A stretch of DNA of 64,000 bases from Girardinichthys multiradiatus (GCF_021462225.1 NC_061817.1:11207936-11271935); one strand, 5' to 3'; positions 42,356 to 54,591 are shown, counted from the first letter of the stretch. A program made the numbers and translations. Notes: generated by a model not told the origin, from the sequence alone.

Positions 42356-45300
42356 CCGAGCTCACATTTTTTGAAAGCTTTAAATTGAACGATGCTGTAT
42401 TCTGTGGAGAGCTAAAAGATAATGCAGCTCATTTTGATGTAATTTAACAGCACTTTGTTTGGGCGTGAAAGAAAAATTTATATTGTGTATATTGTGTTTT
42501 TGTAGGGGCACACTTTGGATATTCTAATGAGATAGGGCCAAATCATTTCCCCTTAAGGTATGCGCCAAATGTCTGATTAATGTTAATCTTAAACTTGACT
42601 ATGCGACCTTTGGCTTTGCTTAATACTTAAATGAAGATATTAACTAAAGGTACCAACCCTTAAAACCAGTACACACCAAGGGTTTTTAGGTTGCTGTTTG
42701 TTTTTCTGTTATGAATGGGAGGTAGAGCAGAGAAGCTTCAGCTTTGAACTCTTCTCTCTGACCATCCTGCAGGAAGGTAGCTGAAAGAACATCAGAGCTG
42801 TGTTTAATTTCCATGATGGAAGATTTTGTCAGCTGATGTGTTTTAGCAGAATCGAGATTAAGAAGGAACATCAGGGTGGGTTGACTCCTTTATGACAAAA
42901 AGTAAATATAGATGACATGGGTTAATTTTGATTTTATGGTTGTAGAGGTATCATAAAATGTGAAATGAGTGAGTGTTGTGCAGGACAACTTTAACTCTGA
43001 GTATGTGGCAGTTATTTGCTGTTATTGTGAGTTTTTGACCATGCTGTAATAGTTTAATGGGCAGAAAGTTACAATTGTGGCCCAAATGGAGCATTTCCTG
43101 TCCAAATTTCAGTTTTCTTTTCCATCACAAAATAAGAATAAGACACTTTACAGTAAGGGCAAATGTACAATATAAGAAAATTGTGCATTTATTAAAAAAA
43201 GCATACTCAAATTAGTTTTTTTAATCATTAAATTACCTCCAAAGACGGGTTTTCCAGGTGTGTGTGTGTGTCCCCCCCCCCTCACACACACACACACCCT
43301 TCCCCCGTCACGCTGGATAGTGGATGGCATTAACTAGAAGTTGTGAAACTGGAGAAAAAAACTCTAAATTGTTTAAAGAAGCAGACTTCATCTGGCGCTG
43401 ACACTCTGATGAATCACTCCACTTTTGGAGATGTAGGCTGATGACCTGAAAAACTGACTTACTAATATAGAGGCACGGAGTGCGCAACGAGCTGTAAGTT
43501 CTTGACCATGACTCTGCTGAACGACACGTCGAAGTCACAAATCCTCCGAGCTCATTCAGTTGTTTGTTCTGTTTCCGGATAAACCAACAGTCAATTTGAG
43601 GAATGTGGGTGACAATCTTGGAAGCTTGTTATCTCATGTTTGCTGCAATCTCATCCACACTGGCAATGCCATGCATTTCTAGCTTCTTCTGCATAATTTA
43701 TAAGGTCCTTTGTCTCACAGAGCATTTACTCTCTGATCAGGTGACCCCTTTATGAGGGGGAAGTCTGAGTGTTGGACATGGTTACCATGAGACTCATATT
43801 TCGACATCACTCAGATGTTAAATGAGTGATCAGAGCCAACACAGAGATAAAATTAATGTTGTAATGGACTGTAATACTACTCTGACTCTTAATTATCTTC
43901 TACAATAACATTTTTATTTATAATACAAAGAAATAATCAATTTACAAGAGATTCATCCAGTGGCGTGGTGCAGAGTCGTTTCAGTCATTTAAGGACTTCA
44001 ATGACTCTGGTGTTGTAGTGTTCTGCATCAGCATCTCTACTTTTTAAAAAGAAAAAAAATGTCCATGGACCAAAATCCTCACGTCTAAGGTGCTGACGGG
44101 GCACAAGAATAAGATTTGTTTTGAATTTAAAACTCAAAAATATTTGTAAATCTTTTTTTCTTAAATCTGCATACATAAAAAGGGTTTTGCATGTTTGCCT
44201 TAATAATGAAAAGGCAAACTTTAAAAAAAATAATTAGGGTTAGGTTTGACCGATTTTTTATTTCTTGGCCTGAAAAAACATGTCAATTATGAGCAACAAG
44301 AACAGGAGTTGGGTCATACTGTCTTGGAAAGCTTTTACCTATATTTAGCCAAGTTTAAGAAATCAAGTAAATGCAGATTTGGGTGCAACCAGGTCTGCTA
44401 TTGCATACAAGTTGATGGATATTTGTGGTCCTATTGATTAGGAAATTAAACGAAAACCAAAAGCATGATTACTAAAATATGAATACTTTGCATTACCTAA
44501 TATTACTAACATGTACCTAACATTTTCCATTTTATGAAGATTTGAATTGAATTTGTCAGTAAAAAAAAAGTGTTTACCTGCATCAACCACCTCTCCTAGA
44601 GGGCCGAGTATGTTCCTGAATTTTGTTTGGGGGCCCCTACTTTCCTCTTCAATAGAACATTCTTGTTTTAAACGCTGAAAATGTGCTGCTTTTTCACTGC
44701 ATTGCAGTCTTGAAAAGCCTGAACGGACGTCCATTTTTAGGGACGTCGGTTCAGCTAATATAGATCAAATTGAGTCCTGCTTTCTAACTTTAATGGATTA
44801 AAAATGAGAAAGAATGTCACTGTGGCTCTATTTTTATAAAAGACTGACATGATTTGGAAGTGAGTTACAAAAGCAGCATGGCAAGCAAAAAAGGTCAGAT
44901 CACAACAATGTCACAACAGATTCATATAAAAGGAAAGTCTCAGCGTGTGACCTTCAGTGAAACCAAATCATTCTTCATGCCCCGAATAAACCGAACATTA
45001 ATGTTCCCAGACTCCCTTCTTATCCCACACTCTCAGGGGAAGGGTGGCTGGTCATAATGGGCATGAAGTTGATATGAAGGAGAGAGAATAAATAGAGAAT
45101 TCAATTGGTATTTAAGTTGTTGGGCCGAGGGATGGTTCATAGTTCCTCATCTGGGTCATGTCTCTATAATTATGCATGCTAAATGTTCTTGCTCTGAGCA
45201 GGTTGCACAGCCAGCATGCCACGTCCTTCATGCCAATATGTGGTTGAGTCAGTGTGTGTGCACATTTTGTGGGATCATATGCTTCCTCTGGGTAATTGTG

Positions 45301-46395
45301 GATGTTTGCATGTGATCATAATGTGTAGGCTAAAGCAGCTCTTTGAGTTCCTTTGGCAGGAGATCCCTCAGCAGCAAGCAAAGAAGATCCTCAAATCGAG
45401 CTGAGATAAATTTGTCCAATTTTGTTCGATCCGAAACATATGTATAGTGCTGTACATAAACATTACGTTATCTCAATAAAACAATCCTGACCTCTTGTCA
45501 GGGGGGTCATAAAGATGTCTATGGATCTGATGATGAACTGAGGTTTATGTGCGCACTGACATTCACATGCATTTACAGAAAATATTGGAAAACACCTGCA
45601 TGCAGATGTGTCCACAAAACCCAAAATATGCTGATCTATGGAATGGTGGTCTACACCAGAAACCGAAGGACAGCAGAACTCAGCACAAAACAGAAGAATC
45701 TGCCTTTTATCTTTCTTCTGACTAAAAGTACTTTTGGCATTTCGGAGGCAGCATGCATGGATGCAGCGACATTCCATCTGGTCAACCCAGCCAGTGGCAG
45801 GAATGTCAGCCAGACAGAGATGCAGATGGGTTTCCTTATCCACAGAAGAGGGGGACAGACATTTCTCCTATTGCCGTCCATATGGGAGTTACTCTAGATC
45901 TATGATTTGTTGTTTTAAAATTGCTAAAACGTATTGTTGTCTTGTTTTTCAATAGTGCAGCTGAATTCTTGGGTAATACCGAGTTTCCTCAGCATTCAGT
46001 TTCTGCAACATTGTGTATTGATTTACAAGTTTAGGATCAATTTAAGCTAAATGTACAGACTGTACAGTCATTCATTTTGTGATAAATTCTGCCAGTGCCA
46101 CCCTTACAAATGATATGTAAGGTTTATACATTTTAATGATAATATTCATTCACAGGTTATTAGAACTACTTGACGGCCTGAAGCAGTCCGAGTGTCATTA
46201 ACATTTTCTGTTTAAAGTCTGCTAATATGTTGCCAAATTTGACACTGCATGTGATATCTGCTAAGACCATAGGTCACAGTTCTGTTTGTAGCTCTCTTTG
46301 AGGACAAATGTTCCTCAAGCCAATGGGTTGTGTAAATTTTCACAGTGCACCATGAAAATTAATTCATTCTTCTCTACAGGACAGCTACTGGGTTG
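42356..46395. other. Unassigned sequence
   Basis: About 4 kb without a recognised gene or mobile element, apart from the GT/C/CA simple-repeat cluster at 43258-43297. Open stretches (44246-44437, 44438-44734, 45463-45897) overlap one another on opposite strands and show no domain. Confidence 0.4.
43258..43297. repeat. (GT)n - C-run - (CA)n inverted simple repeat
   Basis: About seven GT units, then ten or more C, then about seven CA units. The GT and CA blocks are complementary and could pair around the C-run. Confidence 0.85.
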
Positions 46396-46506
46396 ACAAA
46401 CTAACCTCGGTCATGTTGGATCTTGTTGAAGAACCTCTTGAAAGAGGCCTTCTGCGCTTATTGGGATATTTTCAAAACCCGCTGAGATTTGATCCGCGAT
46501 TTTATA

Positions 46507-47956
46507 TTAATTTGGCACTCCCCGAGGTACTCCTATGGCATCAATGTAAGTGGGGGAGCCTTGACTTAGGTCAAAGGTTCCTGCGCTCCTTTTCATGACG
46601 TGCCTTCTTCTTCTACGTGTTAACGCCCTGGTCTTATCATGAGTGGTCGTGGCAGATGTTATATTAGGTCCTATCAGGACCAGTGGTGCCTGTAGCCTAA
46701 CCATGGCACACAATCCTACAGTCTCTTGTGGGATATTAGTGAGCAGTCTATGGTCTCCGCAATAATAGTAGAGTCCTGATCTTGCCCAACGTCCAATGCC
46801 CCCGCCTGAAGCGGTCCTATTACACCAATCTGAGGGGATCTGTCCCACATTGATTTTAGGGTTCTGAGCAGTGAAATTAAAACAAGTATAAGTACCATTC
46901 CCTTTCTGAGGGGTAAATGGTCCTGTTTTGGTGTTATTGGGAATGGGAGGAAAAATGCTGGCTAGTGTGGCGCAGTTAGCTGGTGTGGCCTCCTTAGTTA
47001 GTTGTATCATACAATTGTAACCCCACGTGTCCTCTGGATACAGAGGGGCGGGATCTGTGGTAAGATGTGGTCGGGCCGAGGCACAGGCCACACACTCAGC
47101 TCTACTTTGTTCTTTTGCTGTTTGTGTTATCCACTGAAGCCAAAGGTTGTCTTCGGTATATCCTGTGGCCATTTGAATTACCTCTATAGGTTTCAATTTG
47201 GAGTAATCAAGTTCCATCACCTGGGGTTTATATTTTGGCCTGACTGTCCTGGTGCACAGACGGTGTTCGAAAATTTATTTTTATTGGTCCCCATGTGTCT
47301 GTTCCTGACTGCCATACTGCAAGAGTTAAATACTCTACAGAGGGTCGAGTGCAGTTAACGTTCATGGAGAGCATAAGGGGGTTACATCCGTTGGTAATGG
47401 CTCCACCTGGCGTGCTGCGCTGGATGCTGATAATTGTCAAATTACCGGGTACTGCCTTTTTATCAGGAGTCCATCCCGAGCCCGTCCAACTCGTCACCCC
47501 GCTCCAAGAGCCACATGGTAGGGGTATGGGCCAGGAGTCCCCCCATTGTTTACAGTGCTTAGACCATCTTTCGTCCATGCATAAATAAATGGCATAACCT
47601 TCCCACCCGGTTCCGCCATTCCCGCAATTCACTACCAGACAGAGGTCAAAAGAAAAGGTGGTGGTGGCCCCACAAATATAATTGAGCTCTATCCACTCGT
47701 ATTTAGCCAGGCACCGGTCCGCTTTTCCCTTATTGGTTGCACGTTTGAACATTTGCTCAGTTTGGCGGCTGTCAGAGCATGTCTGGAACGGAAGTTCACA
47801 ATACAAACCTAGAATCAATGTGACAATGAAAAATGCTAAAACACCTATACCTCCCGTGACCCAACCCTTTAGGGGCCTGGGTCCTAACTTTTGATTTCCC
47901 ATTCTTTTCAAAGGTACCTGTAAAGGAAGATAAGGATTAACAATATGGTGAAACAC
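46507..47956 (-). pseudogene. env: Retroviral Env surface subunit, broken, transmembrane subunit missing
   Basis: Two frames cover this gene: 47956-47228 and 47220-46507, joined by a frame break somewhere in about 47220-47290. A plausible start is the ATG at 47902. A hydrophobic segment (GVLAFFIVTLILGLY) about 20 residues later is the likely signal peptide. The ectodomain is cysteine-rich with several N-linked glycosylation motifs (for example NLT, NCT, NGT, NFT and NIT). A polybasic run of five Arg at residues 202-206 of the second frame fits a furin-type site at the surface/transmembrane boundary. Only about 30 residues follow before a stop at 46507, and recognisable Env similarity ends about 100 bases later. 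Without the transmembrane subunit it could not act in membrane fusion. It is class I, gammaretrovirus-like in style. Confidence 0.85.
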
Positions 47957-47966
47957 AAAATACCTC

Positions 47967-47987
47967 TTTTTTTTTTTTTTTTTTTTT
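47967..47987 (-). repeat. A21 tract in the env leader
   Basis: 21 consecutive T on the plus strand (A on the coding strand) lie between the end of pol and the start of env, about 65 bases upstream of the likely env ATG. Confidence 0.85.
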
Positions 47988-48208
47988 AAAGTTCAGAGTG
48001 TTCAGTTCAGTTCTTCGGTGGGAGAACAGCTACGACCACCAGTGAAAGAGAGGAAAGCTCAATCACACCCGCCTCTTCTGTGTGATGTCCTGGTCTTCAC
48101 TCATAGGTGCAGACTGACCTGGAGCTAAGTGGTCTCGGTGATCTGACGGTGCACCTAAGGTGTAGACTAACCTTTAGGTGTAAATGAACGCTTTCTCACC
48201 CTAGGGGA
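47988..48208 (-). other. Non-coding pol-env spacer
   Basis: The interval between the pol stop and the A-tract contains no open frame of note. In simple retroviruses this interval may hold the env splice acceptor; none could be assigned with confidence. Confidence 0.4.
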
Positions 48209-50289
48209 TTATTCTGCCCCTTGAATTGGGTGAGAAAGATCTTCTGGTGTGCTGGTGTTGTCCCTCAGGTTCTGCTGGACCTCTGGCAGCGATCTCTGTG
48301 GTGCCTCTGCTGCTGCACGCTGGCTCCAATGATACCACGTGTCTCCTTTGCCCTTGACCCTCACCGCATGTGAGGTTCTCTCTGTGACCTGGAATGGACC
48401 CGTCCACCTGGGCTCTGACCACTTCCTTTTGATGACTTTCAGAAGGATCCACTCCGCGTCTGAGGTGGTGGCTCAAGCCTCGGATGGTTGGGCGGCCACC
48501 TGTTTTGAGAATGCTGCAACCAAGCTGTGGAGAGATCTATAGTAATCATGGTGAGACATAGATTGTTCACATTCAGTCAAAAAAGGTAACCTGGTTTTTG
48601 GGCCTGGAAAAGGTCTTCCAGTCTGCAGTTCATGGGGCGTCAACCCATGTCTCTGGCTCACTGAGCTTCTTACTGACATCAAAGCTAAAGGCAATGCTGT
48701 GACCCAATTCATTTTGGTCTGTGCACAGATATTAGCCAATTTGGTTTTGATTGTCTGGTTCATCCTTTCCACTTTCCCTTGAGATTGGGGGTGGTACACT
48801 GTTCCAAAGGAATGTCTCAGTCCCAGGAACATTTCAACCTCTCTAAGTTCTTCATTTTTGAAGTGTGTGCCGTTATCTGACATGATTTTCACAGGAAAAC
48901 CGTGCCTGGGGATGTAGTGATTAATCAGACACTTCACCACTGTTTTGCTGTCTTCCTTTTTTGCTGGCCAGGCCTCTGGCCAACCGGTGAACGCATCCAC
49001 ACACACCAAAAGATATCTGAACCCATTCACTCTTTCAGTCATGTCTATGTAGTGTATGATGATTTCCTTACCTGCTACCGGGTCCACAGGGAACTTACCT
49101 GGTGCAGGCTTCAAAGTGGGTCTCACATTGAATTGTTGGCAGGTGCTACACGAGCTACCGTCTGTTTCAGGTATGGATGCCACCAGTGCTCAAGACTCTT
49201 CATCATTTGTGCAGTTCCTGCATGTCCCGGTCCATGTGCTTCTTCCAGCGCTGTTGTGGTCAACCCTGGGGGTAGGATGGGACGTCCGTCTGGACTTCTC
49301 CATAGTTCATCCTGGTCTTTTCTTCCCCCTCTTGCCTTCCAGACTGATTTCTCTTCCGGTGAGGCCCCTTTTTGCAGTCTACTCACCTCCTCCAGAGTCG
49401 GTTCTGGTGTCCATTCAACTTCAGAGTTCATCAAGATGTGTATGGGCAGATATGCTTTAGTTTTGGCTGCTTGGTCTGCAGCTTGATTTCTTTGAGCAAC
49501 CCTAGTGTAGCTGTTATCATGTCCTTTGCATTTTATGACCGCTACTTCTTGGGGAAGTAGTAGGGCCTCAGCTAATCTTCTCATTTCTGGCTCATGTTTA
49601 ATGGGTTTCTGTCCTGCTGTTCTAAACCCTGTTCTCATCCACTGCTTCAGTTCCACGTGTGCTGCTCCCGTGACATAAGCTGAGTCCGTGTAGATGTTCA
49701 CTTTTTGTCCTTCCCCTAGTTCTAGGGCTGCTATTACTGCTAGCACCTCTGCTCTCTATGCTGATTGGGTGTCTGTCAGCCCTTCTGCCTTAAGAGTCAC
49801 AAAGTTCGTTCCTGTGTCTTCCACCACCGCATAGGCTGCTTTCAGACCCTCTGTGTCATGTCTAAAACAACAGCCATCTGTGTACAGGTTTCTTGCTTCT
49901 GTCAGTGGTTCTCCTTGTAGGTCTGGTCTGATTTTCTCACTTACCTCAACTTTTTCGGCGCATACATGGGGCTCTCCTTCTGTCATTCTGTCTGCCATGT
50001 TGATCCCTTCATGGCTGTAGATGATATTTGGCGCCTCCAGCACCTTACTCAATCTCTGTTGTCTCAATGGTGAGAGTGTGAAAGTTTTGGAATTGACAAA
50101 TACCACTACCCCATGTGATGTTAGAATATGTAGTGGATGTCCCATCACCACATGGGCTGTTTTTTGAATTATTTTTGCCAACCCTGCTGCATGTCTGGTA
50201 CATTCATGGTGTCTTTGTTCCATGTTGTCAAGCATCACGCTAATATACATTAGCACTGTTCTTACTCCCCCTTTTTTCTGGAACAGCAC
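48209..50289 (-). pseudogene. pol: Retroviral Pol: RNase H and integrase part
   Basis: The first part (50289-49756) covers the RT-RNase H connection and the RNase H start with YTDGCC (first catalytic Asp). A stop at 49756-49758 interrupts the frame, which resumes without a shift at 49746. That part has IYTDSAYV, KCKGHDN (His) and NQAADQAAK (Asp), then the integrase His residues (EEAHGPGHAG). A frameshift lies near 49123-49183. The next frame (49183-48473) has the zinc-binding CSTCQQFN, catalytic HYIDMTER and SDNGTHF, and the Glu in GKVERMNQ. A TGA at 48473-48475 precedes the C-terminal integrase domain (WSEPRWTGPF), still in the same frame, which ends with TAA at 48211-48209. The RT catalytic core is absent. 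Confidence 0.88.
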
Positions 50290-50330
50290 TCCGTTCGCGG
50301 TGTGTGCTGTTACAGAAACATCCAGGTGAA

Positions 50331-51319
50331 AGGGTCTGGATCTGGATCACGTATACACTTTTTCCGGCTTACCATATTTAGACAGTCATTGTTCCAGCAC
50401 ATGCACTCGTATCTACTGATATAAGCAGGGAGTAAGTCAGTCTCTATTTTTCACACACTCCTTCAGCTCTCAGTATTTTTCTGCTTTATCACACTCAAGG
50501 CCAAGTTTGTGCAATAACAATTCTGCAGGCCACAATGTCTTATACTAACACAGGTTATACATTTTATTTCCCACACTGGTTATGAACATAATAATAATGA
50601 TGCACACACATAATATATCTCCACAGTCTCCAGATGGCATCCATGAGCTTAAAACTATCCTCAATGTTGGTTTACGGATAGCTGGTAAAGGTGATTTCAT
50701 TTTATAAACTATAGCACCTTGATCTGCAGTGAATGAAGTGCCTTTGGAAAAGGCGAACGTTTTTGCCCTTGTGCCAACTTCCCACCATGGCATCACACAG
50801 TCTTGTGTCCCACAGGACCTACAGTCAGTTGACCATGACTTCGTCTATCATAATACATGTCATGGCCAATTACAACTGCCCAGTCTATTCGAAGTAATGT
50901 AATTTCTCAAGACCTCTTTTGACTTGTATACTGCCTGAGCCATTTTCTTATGCCACAATTACCCCCTCAGTCAAACGTGTAGAATAAAATAGAATGTATA
51001 ACAACGGATTATTAAATGAAAATCACTTTATTTAATCTTCTTAACTTCAACATTTAGTTCTTAGGCATTTTATTCTTTTCAGCTCAAATTATACATAAAG
51101 ATAACTCTATTGCCATGAAAGTGAAAAAGTAATCTAAACAAATTACAAAATCAACATAAATATTAAACCTGTCTTTGTTATAATAAAAACTGGAGCGTTT
51201 TTAATTAAAATGGCTATTAATTCTTGATTTGGCAATCTTGACTTGGGAATTTTGATCAGAATTACTAACTTTGTTAATAATTGCCTTTGGTACTTATTGA
51301 TAGTTACTCATAGCCAAAC
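50331..51319. other. Unassigned sequence beside the retroviral fragment
   Basis: No family is recognised. A minus-strand open stretch at 50545-50796 (83 codons; MMPWWEVGTRAKTF near its start, a hydrophobic C-terminus) is not identifiable. Whether 50331-50800 belongs to a second retroelement is unknown. Confidence 0.35.
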
Positions 51320-51692
51320 CTACTGTTGCGCAACATTTGAAATGGACTTAAAAAAGCTCAACAAGCTAATAAAGAAGGCTGGCTCTGTTCTGGGGACTCA
51401 TCTAGAACCTCTGGAGATCATTGTGGAAAGATAGATTCTTCATAAAATGAAGAACATTATGGAGAACCCTGAGCATCCTCTTCATGAGACTGTCCTACAA
51501 CAACAGAGTGTCTTCAGTCAGAGACTTGTTCAGATCTGCTGTAAGACGGAGCGCTACAGGAGATCCTTCCTGCCCACAGCCTTCAGCATCTACAACAGGT
51601 CCTTGAATAAACCTGCATAATATGAGTTACCACAACATCTAATTTTCCTTTGGGATTAATAAAGTGTTTTTGAATTTGAATTGAATTGAATG
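51320..51692 (+). pseudogene. LINE 3' end (C-terminal ORF2 and tail)
   Basis: A KLNKLIKKAGSVLGTHLEPL stretch (about 51346-51405) and, in shifted frames, RSVFSQ, RYRRSFLPTAFSIYN-like residues (about 51510-51600) are the C-terminal signature of a common fish non-LTR retrotransposon. TTTGGGATTAATAAAGTGTT (51652) and a short TTGAATTGAATTGAAT tail complete the 3' end. It is 5'-truncated, and frames are broken. Confidence 0.75.
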
Positions 51693-51995
51693 CAGATGAC
51701 CTGAAGGCCGCTATCAAATCAACCTGGGATTCTATTACACCTGAGCAGAACCATGGGCTGATCACCTCTATGCCCCACTGCATTTATCCAGTAATTCATC
51801 CTAAAGGAGGTCCAACCATGTATTTAGTACATAGAAATTAAAATTATTTTCAGAGGTCTGGCATTTATATTTAAAATAATATATATTTTTTATAAATCCT
51901 ATATAATATTATCTGTAAGCCATTGAAATTACAAGAAATAAAGGCTTGAAATATTTCACTCTGTGTAATGAATCTGTAAAATAAATGAGTTTCAT
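51693..51995 (+). repeat. Tc1-like 3' fragment
   Basis: The end of a transposase gene is visible: DDLKAAIKSTWDSITPEQ.HGLITSMP-like residues from about 51697 to 51780 and HPKGGPTMYL up to about 51825. A degenerate terminal-repeat region with TTGAAATATTTCACTCTGTG and ATGAATCTG follows. It belongs to the family that forms the outer shell at 54592-58520. The left part is missing. Confidence 0.7.
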
Positions 51996-52290
51996 CAGAT
52001 CAGGTGACAGGAAAACCTCGTTACAGCTGTCGTAGTTGATATCTGGTGTGTCTGTATTGGTGTCTGATCATGGTTAAAACCACAATCAGATTGTGTACAT
52101 GGAACATTAAGGGAAGTCACTCGCTAATCAAAAGGAAAAACGTGCTCTGGGCTCTTAAAAAAGAAGCGATAGACATAGCATTGTTGCACCTTAATGACGC
52201 AGACAATTCGAAACTGCAAATAAAGGAAGTAGCAGTTAAATTCACAGAGCAAAAGCTGTTCAAACATAGAGAGAACTACATAACTACATA
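51996..52290 (+). pseudogene. L1-type LINE endonuclease fragment
   Basis: From about 52070 the frame reads TIRLCTWNIKGSHSLIKRKN and then ALKKEAIDIALLHLND, the start of an L1-type apurinic endonuclease domain (the N..G.....KR pattern and the DI..LQE region, here ALLHLN with the catalytic Glu motif QET lost). It continues to the TA at 52289 and is cut by Tc1 copy D. No L1 continuation was recognised after 53902. Confidence 0.7.
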
Positions 52291-53900
52291 CAGGTCCTTC
52301 TCAAAATATTAGCATATTGTGATAAAGTTCATCATTTTCCATAATGTCATGATGAAAATTTAACATTCATATATTTTAGATTCATTGCACACTAACTGAA
52401 ATATTTCAGGCCTTTTATTGTCTTAATACGGATGATTTTGGCATACAGCTCATGAAAACCCAAAATTCCTATCTCACAAAATTAGCATATCATTAAAAGG
52501 GTCTCTAAACGAGCTATGAACCTAATCATCTGAATCAACAAGTTAACTCTAAACACCTGCAAAAGATTCCTGAGGCCTTTAAAACTCCCAGCCTGGTTCA
52601 TCACTCAAAACCCCAATCATGGGTAAGACTGCCGACCTGACTGCTGTCCAGAAGGCCACTATTGACACCCTCAAGCAAGAGGGTAAGACACAGAAAGAAA
52701 TTTCTGAACGAATAGGCTGTTCCCAGAGTGCTGTATCAAGGCACCTCAGTGGGAAGTCTGTGGGAAGGAAAAAGTGTGGCAGAAAACGCTGCACAACGAG
52801 AAGAGGTGACCGGACCCTGAGGAAGATTGTGGAGAAGGGCTGATTCCAGACCTTGGGGGACCTGCGGAAGCAGTGGACTGAGTCTGGAGTAGAAACATCC
52901 AGAGCCACCGTGCACAGGCGTGTGCAGGAAATGGGCTACAGGTGCCGCATTCCCCAGGTCAAGCCACTTTTGAACCAGAAACAGCGGCAGAAGCGCCTGA
53001 CCTGGGCTACAGAGAAGCAGCACTGGACTGTTGCTCAGTGGTCCAAAGTACTTTTTTCGGATGAAAGCAAATTCTGCATGTCATTCGGAAATCAAGGTGC
53101 CAGAGTCTGGAGGAAGACTGGGGAGAAGGAAATGCCAAAATGCCAGAAGTCCAGTGTCAAGTACCCACAGTCAGTGATGGTCTGGGGTGCTGTGTCAGCT
53201 GCTGGTGTTGGTCCACTGTGTTTTATCAAGGGCAGGGTCAATGCAGCTAGCTATCAGGAGATTTTGGAGCACTTCATGCTTCCATCTGCTGAAAAGCTTT
53301 ATGGAGATGAAGATTTCATTTTTCAGCACGACCTGGCACCTGCTCACAGTGCCAAAACCACTGGTAAATGGTTTACTGACCATGGTATCACTGTGCTCAA
53401 TTGGCCTGCCAACTCTCCTGACCTGAACCCCATAGAGAATCTGTGGGATATTGTGAAGAGAACGTTGAGAGACTCAAGACCCAACACTCTGGATGAGCTA
53501 AAGGCCGCTATCGAAGCATCCTGGGCCTCCATAAGACCTCAGCAGTGCCACAGGCTGATTGCCTCCATGCCACGCCGCATTGAAGCAGTCATTTCTGCAA
53601 AAGGATTCCCGACCAAGTATTGAGTGCATAACTGTACATGATTATTTGAAGGTTGACGTTTTTTGTATTAAAAACACTTTTCTTTTATTGGTCGGATGAA
53701 ATATGCTAATTTTGTGAGATAGGAATTTTGGGTTTTCATGAGCTGTATGCCAAAATCATCCGTATTAAGACAATAAAAGGCCTGAAATATTTCAGTTAGT
53801 GTGCAATGAATCTAAAATATATGAATGTTAAATTTTCATCATGACATTATGGAAAATAATTAACTTTATCACAATATGCTAATATTTTGAGAAGGACCTG
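52291..53900 (+). mobile_element. Tc1-like transposon, 1610-bp family, copy D (full length)
   Basis: The termini CAGGTCCTTCTCAAAA are inverted and flanked by TA at 52289-52290 and 53901-53902. The length is exactly 1610 bp. The left repeat carries the direct repeat ATTAGCATAT at 52308-52317 and 52481-52490, 173 bases apart. It is the best preserved of the four copies. Confidence 0.97.
52619..53623 (+). pseudogene. Tc1 transposase, copy D (single nonsense codon)
   Basis: 335 codons run from the ATG at 52619 to the stop after FPTKY. The only visible defect is TGA at codon 75 (52841-52843), where copy B has CGA. Helix-turn-helix: SERIGCSQSAVSR, residues about 29-41. The basic GRKKCGRKR stretch follows. 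All catalytic residues are present: Asp about 148 (SDES), Asp about 238 (FQHD) and Glu about 273 (NPIEN), with 34 residues between the last two. The HDLAPAHSAKT and SPDLNPIENLWD blocks are intact. Of the four copies it is the closest to an intact gene, but it is interrupted as it stands. Confidence 0.96.
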
Positions 53901-53902
53901 TA

Positions 53903-54591
53903 AATTCCATTTCCTTCAGCTGATTTCCTACTGTTTGGTCACAAACATTCACTTTTTAGTGTCCATTTATTTTTATTTTCTTTTTTTTTTTGTGAGTTTT
54001 TCTATCCTTACTCTATGTTGATGTTTCCCTTTTATCACCTTTTTTGGATTCACTTTAAGCGCTCTTGAGCCATGTTTCCCATTAGCCTTAAAAGATCCAC
54101 AAGCTTCTCTCTTAACTACAAACATGTTTGCAGAATTAGACTTGTGCTGGTATTGTTTAAGAAATGCAAAGAACAAGGTAATTCCTTTTTTCCCACACTT
54201 TAACTGAAACAAAGATATGTCATTAGGTACTTCGATGTGTGCAAAGGTGGGAAGTTTAGCTGAGACAAAATTGTAGTTTGTCATATTATGTGATTCTTTT
54301 TTTCACATCTTTGAAAAGTTCTGCTTCGATATATTTGTCAGTGACTGTAGCTCCAGGAAACCCCACCGTTTACCTGTCTGGGTTTTGGTTTCTGGAAATT
54401 ATCGAGCCTTTACATGTTGTGGGAGGTCTGTAATTTATCAGCACAAAACAGTTTTTCAGATAAACTGACTCTATCCTAATCTGAACCCCACCCATCTCAC
54501 AGTGTGGCTATGTTTATATTGGACATTTAAACATTAGGGCCTTGCACATACAGTAAATGTATGTTTTAAGCACAACTGGTGCAGCCCACTA
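53903..54591. other. Unassigned sequence
   Basis: No family is recognised. A Lys-rich minus-strand open stretch at 53973-54284 ends in a poly-Lys run from a T-rich tract and looks like chance. Confidence 0.4.

Larger units (their letters stand above)
46396..50330 (-). mobile_element. Gammaretrovirus-like endogenous retrovirus remnant (pol 3' half + env SU)
   Basis: On the minus strand the order is RNase H, integrase, a non-coding leader and the Env surface subunit, the order of a simple retrovirus. Gag, protease, the reverse transcriptase core, the Env transmembrane subunit and both LTRs are missing. The fragment therefore ends internally on both sides, at roughly 50330 and 46400. Damage is modest: a few stops and two frameshifts across about 3.9 kb. 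No solo LTR resembling a partner was identified, and the solo LTRs at 10.5 and 32 kb show no evident link to it. Confidence 0.9.

Noticed and set aside
45463..45897. Overlapping 126- and 116-codon frames on opposite strands
   Set aside because: No domain, each shadows the other, and no splice or promoter context.
46507..47956. Possible domesticated (functional) env gene
   Set aside because: The frame is broken near 47.25 kb, the transmembrane subunit is missing, and there is no promoter or LTR; treated as a remnant.
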